A stretch of 64,000 bases of DNA from Virgibacillus phasianinus (GTDB taxonomy: Bacteria; Bacillota; Bacilli; Bacillales; Amphibacillaceae). Both the position numbers and the translations under genes were made by a program. The notes under the pieces were generated by a model. It was not told where the DNA came from and made no database searches. It saw only the letters and a list, made by a program, of their open reading frames with translations. The stretch lies in contig NZ_CP022315.1 in assembly GCF_002216775.1 (NCBI RefSeq), forward strand, positions 4,007,215 to 4,071,214. The letters run 5' to 3'. Shown in pieces: positions 44,052-52,785 of this stretch; the first letter of the stretch is position 1, and every line of letters begins with the position of its first letter.

Positions 44052-45878
44052 ATGAGCGAAATAATAAATTATTTAAATAAAGAACAGAAACAATCTGTTT
44101 TATATAATGGGAAATACTTACAAATCAATGCTGGTCCTGGGACTGGTAAAACTACAACATTGGCAGCTAAAATACTTTATACACAAAGTGAACTGGGTAT
44201 AGATACTGAAGAAATATTAGGTATTTCTTTTTCTAGATCTGCAAAAAGTCAATTACTTCATAAATTAGAGGAATTTTCCGATAGAATTGGATACGGTGGA
44301 AAACCAACAATTTTAACGTTTCATAGCCTAGCCCACCGAATTATTAAAAACGGAATTTATTGTAAAGAATCCCGATTCCGTGCAGGTTTTCAAAGAGTAA
44401 GCACTGAAGAATTTCTAAACTTAGATCAATCATTAATTAAGGGATTATGTAAAGCATACGCAGACAGAGACGTTGTAAATAACGCATTGGCTAGGGCTTA
44501 CACTGAAATTAGGCAAGGTAATCAATTAGAATTTGATCCATTTAATCATTATGAAGAGATTGATGATAAAAAAGTTTATAATATTACCACATATGAAAGT
44601 GGTCGTATTCTAATTAAAGGCGAAGAATTAAAAAAATACTGGGCTAGAGTAAATAAGATAGAAAAAATTAAAAACGTCACAGATTACCAAGGAATGATTT
44701 CGGAGGCTATAAGATTACTGCAACTAAAAAAACTCACTTATAATATGATTTCTTCCAAGTATAATTATATTTTTGTGGATGAATATCAGGACACTTCCTT
44801 AGCCCAGGAAAAATTGCTTTTTTCAATTATTCATAATTCCAGCCACGTTACTATTGTGGGTGATAAAAACCAAACAATCTATACATTTAATGGATCCAAT
44901 AGTCGGAATTTAAAACGATTCTCAGATTTTTTTAGTAGGAAGGATCCTAATAATTACAAAATGGTAAATTTGATCCAAAACTATCGTTCAACTAATGAAA
45001 TAATTGAACTTGCTAACGACTTTATAAAAGAACAAAATATTATACCATATAAAACCCGATCAGGTTTTCAACCTACCCTAGTTGAAACTCACTCTATCGA
45101 ATTAGCAGCAACCTATGTTGCCAACAAAATAAATGAACTAATTGATAATGGCGAATACAATCCATCCGATATTTGTGTACTGTATAGAAAGAACTCTGAA
45201 TACTACCCTCAAGGCGAGAAAGTATTCAAAAAACTAGAAAGTATGAACATAGCCTACACCAAAAAACAATCTAAAAGTGGGGAAACCATATCTTTGTCAG
45301 AACGAATTATTGCACTAAGCAATAAATATGAAGAAGAGCCATTAGATGAAATTATATCTATACTCATAGAAAAAAATGAAAATGAAGATCTTATTTCTTT
45401 TGTAAAAGATGCTATATCTCAAGGTGCTGTTGACACAGATGATTTAATTGACTACTCAGTAGAATTGGAGGAATCAGTTTCAGTTGAAACTGATGACGCA
45501 GTTATTGTAAAAACAGTCCATGATGCAAAAGGTTTGGAATATCCAGTTGTATTTATTCTTTATCTTGGAGATCGTGAGTTCCCCCATAGTAGTCAGCCAG
45601 ATATTGATGAGGAAAGTCGCCTCTTTTATGTAGGCATAACAAGAGCACAAAATCAGTTATATATTCTTGGGAAAAAGGGAATTCATCAAGAAAGTTTTTT
45701 GGACCGTTGCCTTCCCTCTAATATTAAGTTCGAACAGTACCATAATTCAAACCAAGAAGAAAAAAATGAAGGATTTAATTATAAGGATAAATCTATCATT
45801 GACCAAACAACAAAACAACTAAAAGAAGCTGAAAATAAAGAACAGGAAGAGCTAAGAAGATTAATGGATCTTTTTTAA
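44052..45878 (+). CDS. UvrD/PcrA-like SF1 helicase (608 aa)
   Basis: ATP-dependent 3'-5' DNA helicase by family. Motifs in order: NAGPGTGKTTT (I), FHSLAHRII (Ib region), FVDEYQDTSLAQ (II), VGDKNQTIYTFNG (III), QNYRSTNEI (IV), VKTVHDAKGLEYPVVF (V) and YVGITRAQNQLY (VI). The middle 1B/2B regions are shorter than in PcrA (about 730 aa). AAGGATG with a 6-base spacer supports ATG 44052. Forms an operon with a second SF1 helicase 15 bases downstream and diverges from the DISARM genes, which suggests a shared defence role; this is inference. Confidence 0.88.
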   Translation: MSEIINYLNKEQKQSVLYNGKYLQINAGPGTGKTTTLAAKILYTQSELGIDTEEILGISFSRSAKSQLLHKLEEFSDRIGYGGKPTILTFHSLAHRIIKNGIYCKESRFRAGFQRVSTEEFLNLDQSLIKGLCKAYADRDVVNNALARAYTEIRQGNQLEFDPFNHYEEIDDKKVYNITTYESGRILIKGEELKKYWARVNKIEKIKNVTDYQGMISEAIRLLQLKKLTYNMISSKYNYIFVDEYQDTSLAQEKLLFSIIHNSSHVTIVGDKNQTIYTFNGSNSRNLKRFSDFFSRKDPNNYKMVNLIQNYRSTNEIIELANDFIKEQNIIPYKTRSGFQPTLVETHSIELAATYVANKINELIDNGEYNPSDICVLYRKNSEYYPQGEKVFKKLESMNIAYTKKQSKSGETISLSERIIALSNKYEEEPLDEIISILIEKNENEDLISFVKDAISQGAVDTDDLIDYSVELEESVSVETDDAVIVKTVHDAKGLEYPVVFILYLGDREFPHSSQPDIDEESRLFYVGITRAQNQLYILGKKGIHQESFLDRCLPSNIKFEQYHNSNQEEKNEGFNYKDKSIIDQTTKQLKEAENKEQEELRRLMDLF

Positions 45879-45893
45879 TAAGGAGGAACCTTA

Positions 45894-47345
45894 ATGTCTA
45901 CAACACCAGTAGAGTTAACAAGAACACAGCAAAAGTGCGTAACTTTCAAACCAAAGGGAGATTTGCTAATCCAAGGTATACCTGGGAGTGGTAAATCTAC
46001 CATTCTTTTGGCTAGAGCACACCACTTAAGCAAATCCAAATCGAATGATAAACTATTATTGTTAACTTTTAGTAGGGCCTTAACTAATTACGTTAAACAA
46101 CTATCCCTTAAAACAAATCCAACACCATTAGAAGCAAAAACATTCCATCAATGGGCACAGGAAATGTTAAAGGAAACTGATTATCCCCATACACGTCTTA
46201 TCCTTGGTGATCAAAGGGAAAATACTATTAAATTCGCAAAAAATATTGTGAATAAACATGGAAAAAATGTTAGTTTCCCTAGTATTAAGGTTAAAAATAA
46301 TGAGGATAAAGCCTTATTAAAATTTCTTTGTGATGAGATTGAATGGATTAAAGGAGCAGGAATCACTTCGCGAGAAAAATATATTGAAATTAAACGCGTA
46401 GGTAGGGGAAACGACATTAGGGTTACCAAGGATAACCGTCAAACCATTTACGACGTCCTTGAGAAATATAATGAGTTATTAAGCACTCATACAAAACATC
46501 AAGGAATTGATGGGGATGATTTGGCACGAGTTATTGTTAAAAAAGCAGATCAAATTCCAAATCATCTAAAGCCAGACCATATCTTGGTTGATGAAGCACA
46601 GGATCTTCACACTATGCAATTAAAGGCTATTAGTTCTATTAGTAAGAGGAGTTTAACTATTGGAGCTGATAAGGGACAACAAATATATCGCCGTGCATTT
46701 ACATGGAAACAAGCAGGTATTGATGTAATTGGTAATCGTAGTCGTTTACTTAAACAGACTTTTCGTTCAACACGTCAAATAGTTCAATTAGCTAATGATT
46801 TTCAAGAGAAAGATAAATTATATGTAAAAGACAAAGATTACCAAAAAGCAAGTGTCCCTGAGATCGACGGAAAAATGCCTACTTTATTACTGTGTAAGGA
46901 TAAAAAAACCGAAGAACAGCAAATCATTGATCATGTTAAAACTATTAGAAGCTCCTATCCAAATGATAATATTGGTATTATTGCTACTACCCACTACAAA
47001 CTTGATCAAATTGACCTGCTACTAGAAAAACAAGGGGTTCCTGTGTATAAATTAAAAGATAATGAAGCTGATATTATATCACCGGGCGTAAAGTTAATAA
47101 CTTATCAATCTTCAAAAGGGCTAGAATTTGATCATGTTATAATAACAGATCTTAAAAAAAATAAAATGCCTTATAAATCACCTTCACCAGGAGAAGATGA
47201 GGCAGAATTCTTATCACGCGAAAGAAAGAAGCTATATGTTGCGATGACTAGGGCCAAAAAAACAATTCTCCTAATTGCGGTTAAGGAATATTCTTCTTTT
47301 GTACAGGATCTTAATAGTGATTTGTATGAGGAAATAATCCAATGA
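45894..47345 (+). CDS. Second UvrD-like SF1 helicase/ATPase (483 aa)
   Basis: A shorter SF1 protein with QGIPGSGKSTILLARAHHL (I), LLTFSRALTNY (Ia), LVDEAQDLHTMQ (II), GADKGQQIYRR (III), QTFRSTRQIVQLA (IV), YQSSKGLEFDHVII (V) and YVAMTRAKKTI (VI). Complete motor but reduced accessory domains. AGGAGG with an 8-base spacer starts it right after the first helicase, so the two are made together and may act as a pair. It is unlike the first in sequence outside motifs, so it is not a simple tandem duplicate. Confidence 0.88.
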   Translation: MSTTPVELTRTQQKCVTFKPKGDLLIQGIPGSGKSTILLARAHHLSKSKSNDKLLLLTFSRALTNYVKQLSLKTNPTPLEAKTFHQWAQEMLKETDYPHTRLILGDQRENTIKFAKNIVNKHGKNVSFPSIKVKNNEDKALLKFLCDEIEWIKGAGITSREKYIEIKRVGRGNDIRVTKDNRQTIYDVLEKYNELLSTHTKHQGIDGDDLARVIVKKADQIPNHLKPDHILVDEAQDLHTMQLKAISSISKRSLTIGADKGQQIYRRAFTWKQAGIDVIGNRSRLLKQTFRSTRQIVQLANDFQEKDKLYVKDKDYQKASVPEIDGKMPTLLLCKDKKTEEQQIIDHVKTIRSSYPNDNIGIIATTHYKLDQIDLLLEKQGVPVYKLKDNEADIISPGVKLITYQSSKGLEFDHVIITDLKKNKMPYKSPSPGEDEAEFLSRERKKLYVAMTRAKKTILLIAVKEYSSFVQDLNSDLYEEIIQ

Positions 47346-47510
47346 TCTAATGACTAAGGTTTTTTAGTAGGTAAGAGTGATTATTTTAAATATCCCTTGT
47401 ATACTTTATTTGCCACTAAATAAACAGCAAGTAGCACAAGAATTTGTCTAATTTAGATGACATATTATATGAAGGATTTTTCTTTCGTTTGCCCTTCAAG
47501 CAATTGTATT

Positions 47511-48092
47511 TTATCTCATCAGCATAAACTTATCCAAAAACCATTTGAGATCATTTTTCATTAGCTTCCCTTTACCTTTAATATGAACTAGGAGAGGAGT
47601 TTTCCTCTCCACATTGTAATCAACACCGTTCTCAAGAGCGGCGAGTGTTTACGTCCACATTCAATTTACCGTCTTCACGTAAGCGAAAATCCTCCTGTTC
47701 TGTGCTACCTTTTGTTTCACTTACAAAAAACAGTTTTTCTACGCCATCATTTTCAACTAATATTACCCAGTCGGGATTATAACTTCCTAAAGGTGTATCA
47801 ATAACAAACGATCCAGGCAATTTCACAAATAACTTAACATCTTCGTCATTATTGAGCTTCTCAGCAAATATTTTCTCTGTATCTGAATCATATTTTATAT
47901 AATTATATACTGATATAGCATCATCAACCTTCACAGCATTTGCTTTCATATACCCAACAAGCTCCCCATTCTTAAATAATGACTGTTCGTAATATTCGTG
48001 GTCGCCAATTTTCTCGTACTTAATACCGTCAATAATAAGTTTTCGCTTTTCACGATTAACAATTTTCATTACTGATTCCATAAAGGCTTGAG
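47511..48092 (-). pseudogene. Decayed C-terminal fragment of a second type III Res subunit
   Basis: The frame 48081-47632 matches residues near the end of the Res protein at 49787-52771 almost one for one (REKRKLIIDGIKYEKIGDHE, then NPDWVILVENDG and a changed nuclease motif SETKGST in place of IETKGST). After GKL a frameshift ends it; the DNA continues in another frame with CGRKH and, after a further frameshift, ALENGVDYNVERKTPLLVH to a stop at 47511. So it is a broken paralogue without its helicase part. Confidence 0.85.
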
Positions 48093-48445
48093 GGTTTCAG
48101 TTTCTGCCCCGCTCTACCACCAATTACACCGCTTTCACCATCAACAAACAACGTATCAATTAACGCGATCTCTTCCTCACCAAGTTTCCGGATTAAATCC
48201 TGTGGTCTAGTATATTTCTCTTTTTCCAACTCCATTAATAAATACGGAATAATAAAATAGTACTTCGCTCTAGCCTGGATCGTCGAAGTAACCGGAAACA
48301 AGATATCTGCAAACCCATCACGGATTAAGCCAATCCCTAGTTCATCCACTGCCTCTGGCCCCGAAAGCGCATGGAGGACAGCCATCACCTTATCCTTATG
48401 TTCACTGGAGTAGTCTATCCAGCCTAGTTTTAATTCGTTTAACAT
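48056..48445 (-). pseudogene. DUF6361-type N-terminal fragment fused to the res remnant
   Basis: The first about 118 residues (GWIDYSSEHKDKVMAVLHAL, DELGIGLIRDGFADILFP, TSTIQARAKYYFIIPYLL) match the start of DUF6361 proteins, which occur near restriction and helicase genes in defence islands. Near 48090 the sequence switches to the res-like segment in a different frame (shared bases ...CTTTATGGAATC), so a deletion joined two genes. The promoter and start remain, making a truncated product possible. Confidence 0.65.
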
Positions 48446-48782
48446 GATAAGACCCCTTTGGTTGTTTGTTATACTAGATTATTTTAATTGTAAGGGATAT
48501 TTGTTATGGTTTAAAGGTTGGTTGGGAGTGTTTTTACTTTAGTTAGTTAAATCTCATTTACTTTTGATGCGGTTCACTGTACCGGTTTGTAAGGTAAAAA
48601 AACATGCTATTAATACCATAGAATAAAGGTGGCAGTCGATTATGGCCACTCCCTGTCAAAGGTACAACATTTAATCTAATAATATTTTTTAGAGTAGTCC
48701 GTACCCCTATATATTTTTAAACCTATTATGTAATGATTAACTTTGAAGTCCAACTGTTCTCTACTATATAGCTTAAGAAAAT
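48446..48782. other. 337-base stretch without a gene
   Basis: Upstream region of the DUF6361 fragment and downstream region of the TIR gene. It contains a short hairpin (GTGGC near 48631 with GCCAC near 48647) and no frame with a ribosome site. No repeat of the left-hand intergenic family is present. Confidence 0.4.
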
Positions 48783-49631
48783 CTAATCTTCTTCCTTCGA
48801 CATGGAAATTACCTGAAAAATATGTTCTACAATTTCATCTATCGTAAACTTTTCAGTGCTTAAAGCAAACTTATCAACTAAATATGGGTTATATTGTCGG
48901 ACTTCTTCAACCGAAACATCATGCCATATCGGCAATATGATTATTTTTTTTTCATTAATTTCTCGGTTTAAAAAGCTCTTGAATTCGTACTCAGACCATC
49001 CACTCTGAATGAAATTAGATGATAGGAAGACTACAACAAATCTTGAATTTAAAATTCCCATATTCATCATATCAGTTTGACTTTGTCCTATTTTGAAAAC
49101 CTTAACATCCTCAAAGACATTGAGCCCTTTATTACTTAGCTTTTCAGAAAGTTCGGTAACAAAAATTTCCTTATCAAGACTTGAATGGGATAAAAATACG
49201 TCATATTCTATAACTTCTTTTTCATGTGCAGTATGCTTAACATCTATTGCCAGTTCATTTAACCTTTCTGATACTTCCGATACCTTGTTCATATAATTCT
49301 CATTCGTGTTTGTTTGAGATTTAATAGTTTTCATCATTCTTTCGTACTCCCGCTTTTGTTCTTTATCGACTTTTTCTTTATTTCTGTTAATATCATCATA
49401 ATTTTTGCGAACCTGTTCCATTAACTGTGTCATTTCTTTTTCATACTTTAATAGATTCTTCTGATATCGTTCCAACCTTTGTAAATCCGATCTCGTCGCA
49501 TTCTTTTTCTTTGTTATTTTATTTATTTTCTTTGCTTCATCGTCTCTTCTTTTCCTTACTGCTACCAGTTTTTTTGAAAGTTCACCTTCTTTTCTAATGG
49601 TTCTTCTTAAGTTAGTCTCGTTGATGCTCAT
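48783..49631 (-). CDS. TIR-domain protein with N-terminal coiled coil (282 aa)
   Basis: Residues about 8-135 are highly charged and helical (QRLERYQKNLLKYEKEMTQL and similar), a long coiled coil for oligomerisation or sensing. From about 142 a TIR domain: EYDVFLSHSSLDKE, FEDVKVFKIGQS, FVVVFLSSNFIQSGWSEYEF with the glutamate that is catalytic in NADase TIRs, and IILPIWHDVS. Bacterial TIR effectors deplete NAD or make signalling nucleotides after infection sensing. The gene follows res by 155 bases with a terminator between, so it may be separately controlled. Partner unknown. Confidence 0.88.
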   Translation of the reverse strand: MSINETNLRRTIRKEGELSKKLVAVRKRRDDEAKKINKITKKKNATRSDLQRLERYQKNLLKYEKEMTQLMEQVRKNYDDINRNKEKVDKEQKREYERMMKTIKSQTNTNENYMNKVSEVSERLNELAIDVKHTAHEKEVIEYDVFLSHSSLDKEIFVTELSEKLSNKGLNVFEDVKVFKIGQSQTDMMNMGILNSRFVVVFLSSNFIQSGWSEYEFKSFLNREINEKKIIILPIWHDVSVEEVRQYNPYLVDKFALSTEKFTIDEIVEHIFQVISMSKEED

Positions 49632-49685
49632 TACCTTACCCCTTTTCTACATTTGTAATTTAAATTATCAATATCGTATAAATAA

Positions 49686-49731
49686 AACGCTAAAGAAACT
49701 GTAACATTAATAATTAACAGCCTTTAGCGTT
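49686..49731 (-). terminator. Hairpin between res and the TIR gene
   Basis: AACGCTAAAG (49686-49695) and CTTTAGCGTT (49722-49731) are perfect 10-bp inverted repeats; the inner part can extend pairing (CTGTAAC/GTTAA-like). On the minus strand TTTTATTTA follows. A terminator or attenuator between Res and TIR. Confidence 0.65.
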
Positions 49732-49786
49732 CTTGTTAGTTGAGATCCTATTGTGTCTAAGCTAAACACTCAAGCAAAAAATTATT

Positions 49787-52771
49787 TTATACTTTCTCTT
49801 TCAACTGCTCATAACTACTTGCAACATCGTACTTAACACCATTCTCAAGTGCAGCAAAGTGTTTACGCCCACATTCAATCTTACCGTCCTCGCGTAAGCG
49901 AAGATCTTCTTGATCTGTACTTCCTTTTGTTTCAATGACGAAGAATAGTTTTTCGACACCATCATTCTCGACTAAGATTGCCCAATCAGGATTATAGTTT
50001 CCTAATGGTGTATCAATAGCAAACGACCCAGGTAATTTCACAAATAACTTTACATCTTCATCGTTGTTGAGTTTTTCAGCAAATGTTTTTTCTGTGTCAG
50101 AATCATACTTGATGTAATTGTACACAGACTTGTCATCATCAACTTTAACAGCATTAGCTTTCATATACCCTACAAGCTCTTCGTTTTCAAATAATGATTG
50201 CTCATAATATTCGTGATCACCAATCTTCTCGTATTTAATGCCATCGATGATAAGTTTACGTTTTTCCCGATTAATGATTTTCATTACTGCTTCCATAAAG
50301 CCCTGAGGATCCTTTTTAAAATCATCCAGACGTTCGGACTTTATAAGTATATCCACTATAGTTCGGCGTTTAAGATTTGTTTGCTCCTGCAGATAACGTA
50401 ATATGTCAGGTAGCCTTCGCTCTTCTTCCAAAGCTTCATATACCCTTAGTGTTTGTCCTTCACCTGTAACCCCAGAGTGCTCAACTTTCAGGAGTGCATT
50501 TTCCCGTTTAACTTTTCTTGCTCTAAATGGGGCTAATTTTCTAATCGCTGATACACTTTCATTCATTAGTCTTTCACTATCCAATTGAACGGAATATGTA
50601 GTTTTATATTTAATCTTATCCCATAATTGGTTGAAATCTTCACTTAGTAATACTTCTTTGTTCAACCCAATGGAGACTTTATGTTTTTCATTAAATACAG
50701 GTAGCTTTTTAATCGACTTTTTAATTACCCGCTCAATCTCTTGCTGTACAGGTGAAAATTCATCGGGCACCGAAAAATCTTCACTTACTAAATCCTGTTT
50801 AAGAGAATCTTTTACTTTACCTTTTCTATCGATGTATTTCTTTTCTAACAGATAAACAAACAATTTCTCGGACTTTTCATAACCAAGTGTTTGTTCTTCA
50901 TTATTTTCATCCTTAAAAGTAATTGGTGCGAAAGCCTGTTGCTCAATATATCCAAACTTAATGCCTGTTTCACCTTCCATTTCTTTTTGAAGTGAATCTG
51001 CAAACTCCTCATAGGATTCATTTGCAACAACGGTTAATATATTGTCGTTTTCATCATAAACACGGTGACCATCTTTATTAACTGGTAGACGAAGACCACG
51101 TCCGATTTTTTGTCGTTTTGTAAGTGTGTCTTTTGTTTCGACTAACGTACAGATTTGAAATACGTTTGGGTTGTCCCATCCTTCTTTAAGTGCCGAGTGA
51201 GAAAAAATAAACCGCTTCGGTTCATCAAAACTTAGTAATCTTTCTTTATTCTTCATGATCAGCTCAAAGAAGGATTCATCATCTTTATTTGAACGGAGAG
51301 AACCGTCTTTTGTTGTTCGACTGTCTTTAAAATTTCCCTTTTTGTCTTGCGAGAAGTAACCTCCATGAACATCTTCCACATTAAAGTTTGTAAGAAAGCT
51401 ATCTTCTTCAAATAAAGTATGATATTTCTGATGCTTAATTAGGTTCAAATACTCTTCTTCAAACATTTGCGCATATCTCCCATGGCTCCATGTACCATCA
51501 TCGTTATAAACACGATAGTTAGCAACCTTATCAATGAAAAACAAGCTAAGTACTTTTATTCCTTTATTAATTAGTTTTAACTCTTTGTCTAAATGAGTCC
51601 GGATTGTTTCACGGATTTGATATCTTTTTAAAAGGTTATCGTCCATTCCACCAATCACTCCACCAAGTCCCAGTACTTTGCCATTTTCAAACTCTATCGA
51701 TTCATTGCCTGGGAAGCAATCAATTCCAGCTACTACATAACCTTGATATAAATCACGCTCACCAGATAGTAAGAAGAGATTATTCTTTTTATTAGGATCT
51801 ATCTGTTTTCGAACACGCTTTACGTTACCATTCTTCTTTTTCTCGTCTAGCTCTACCGTTGCTTTATATCCACTTTTGTTTGAAACACTAATAAGCTTAA
51901 TGTATGGATCGTTATAATCATCATCCGAATTCACCGACAGCACTTCGATCTTTTTCACTAATTGTTGGTCATAAGCATCAATAGGATCCAATTTATACAT
52001 CAGATTATACGTTTCTCTATGTGTTGCAGAATAACGCAATTTACATAATGGATTAAGTGATGAAATGGCTTCCTTTGCTTTCTCTGTATTATCAACACTT
52101 TGAGGTTCATCGATAATGACTATAGGGTTTGTTTCTTGAATGAACTCAATTGGTTTTTTCCCATTCATTGTATCCCGCTCACGATGGATAAGGTTCGCTT
52201 TTGTCTCTTTCCCAGGATCATCGAAACTTTTCCTGAATGCGTCGATGTTAATAATCATTACTTCAATATCACTACTTGTTGCAAACTCACGAACTTTCTC
52301 TAGCTTTGATGAATCATAGATAAAATAATGACAATGCTGCCCCGGGTATAATTCATTAAAATGATCAGCAGTCATTTGGAACGATTTGTATACCCCTTCT
52401 CGTATAGCCACACTTGGTACGACGATTACAAATTTCGAGAACCCATACTTTTTATTTAGTTCAAAAATACTGCGAGAATACACATACGTTTTCCCTGTAC
52501 CTGTTTCCATCTCAACGGTGAAATTCCAGTCTTGGATAACATTACTTTTTTTCAAGTGATTTCCCTTTTGTATCGTTTGTATATTTTCTAATATTTCTTG
52601 TTCTGACAGTTCAAGCTTATTACCAATACCTAATTCAGTTTGTTGCTGTCCTAAAATATGTCCAGCACCAACTGAGAAGTTAGATACTTTTACAGGTTGT
52701 CCATCAAAAATGTCTACAATAGAGTTGGCAGCATCTAATTGGTATTGTTGTTCATCAAATTTAATCTTCAT
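49787..52771 (-). CDS. Type III restriction enzyme Res subunit (994 aa)
   Basis: Restriction subunit that translocates or slides on DNA using ATP and cleaves unmodified sites with Mod. Helicase motifs: METGTGKTYVYSRS (I), VIIDEPQSVDN (II, DEPQ form), RYSATHRETYNL (III) and QKIGRGLRLPVN (VI). The C-terminal nuclease has YNPDWAILVEND and VIETKGSTDQED, the PD...ExK core. The ATG is 14 bases after mod, the normal order mod-res. Frame intact. A broken second copy of its end lies 2 kb further along. Confidence 0.93.
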   Translation of the reverse strand: MKIKFDEQQYQLDAANSIVDIFDGQPVKVSNFSVGAGHILGQQQTELGIGNKLELSEQEILENIQTIQKGNHLKKSNVIQDWNFTVEMETGTGKTYVYSRSIFELNKKYGFSKFVIVVPSVAIREGVYKSFQMTADHFNELYPGQHCHYFIYDSSKLEKVREFATSSDIEVMIINIDAFRKSFDDPGKETKANLIHRERDTMNGKKPIEFIQETNPIVIIDEPQSVDNTEKAKEAISSLNPLCKLRYSATHRETYNLMYKLDPIDAYDQQLVKKIEVLSVNSDDDYNDPYIKLISVSNKSGYKATVELDEKKKNGNVKRVRKQIDPNKKNNLFLLSGERDLYQGYVVAGIDCFPGNESIEFENGKVLGLGGVIGGMDDNLLKRYQIRETIRTHLDKELKLINKGIKVLSLFFIDKVANYRVYNDDGTWSHGRYAQMFEEEYLNLIKHQKYHTLFEEDSFLTNFNVEDVHGGYFSQDKKGNFKDSRTTKDGSLRSNKDDESFFELIMKNKERLLSFDEPKRFIFSHSALKEGWDNPNVFQICTLVETKDTLTKRQKIGRGLRLPVNKDGHRVYDENDNILTVVANESYEEFADSLQKEMEGETGIKFGYIEQQAFAPITFKDENNEEQTLGYEKSEKLFVYLLEKKYIDRKGKVKDSLKQDLVSEDFSVPDEFSPVQQEIERVIKKSIKKLPVFNEKHKVSIGLNKEVLLSEDFNQLWDKIKYKTTYSVQLDSERLMNESVSAIRKLAPFRARKVKRENALLKVEHSGVTGEGQTLRVYEALEEERRLPDILRYLQEQTNLKRRTIVDILIKSERLDDFKKDPQGFMEAVMKIINREKRKLIIDGIKYEKIGDHEYYEQSLFENEELVGYMKANAVKVDDDKSVYNYIKYDSDTEKTFAEKLNNDEDVKLFVKLPGSFAIDTPLGNYNPDWAILVENDGVEKLFFVIETKGSTDQEDLRLREDGKIECGRKHFAALENGVKYDVASSYEQLKEKV

Positions 52772-52785
52772 TACTGAACACTCCC

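Noticed and set aside
37834..47345. drmE
   Set aside because: No further large gene of unknown type lies beside drmA; both neighbouring genes show complete SF1 helicase motifs.
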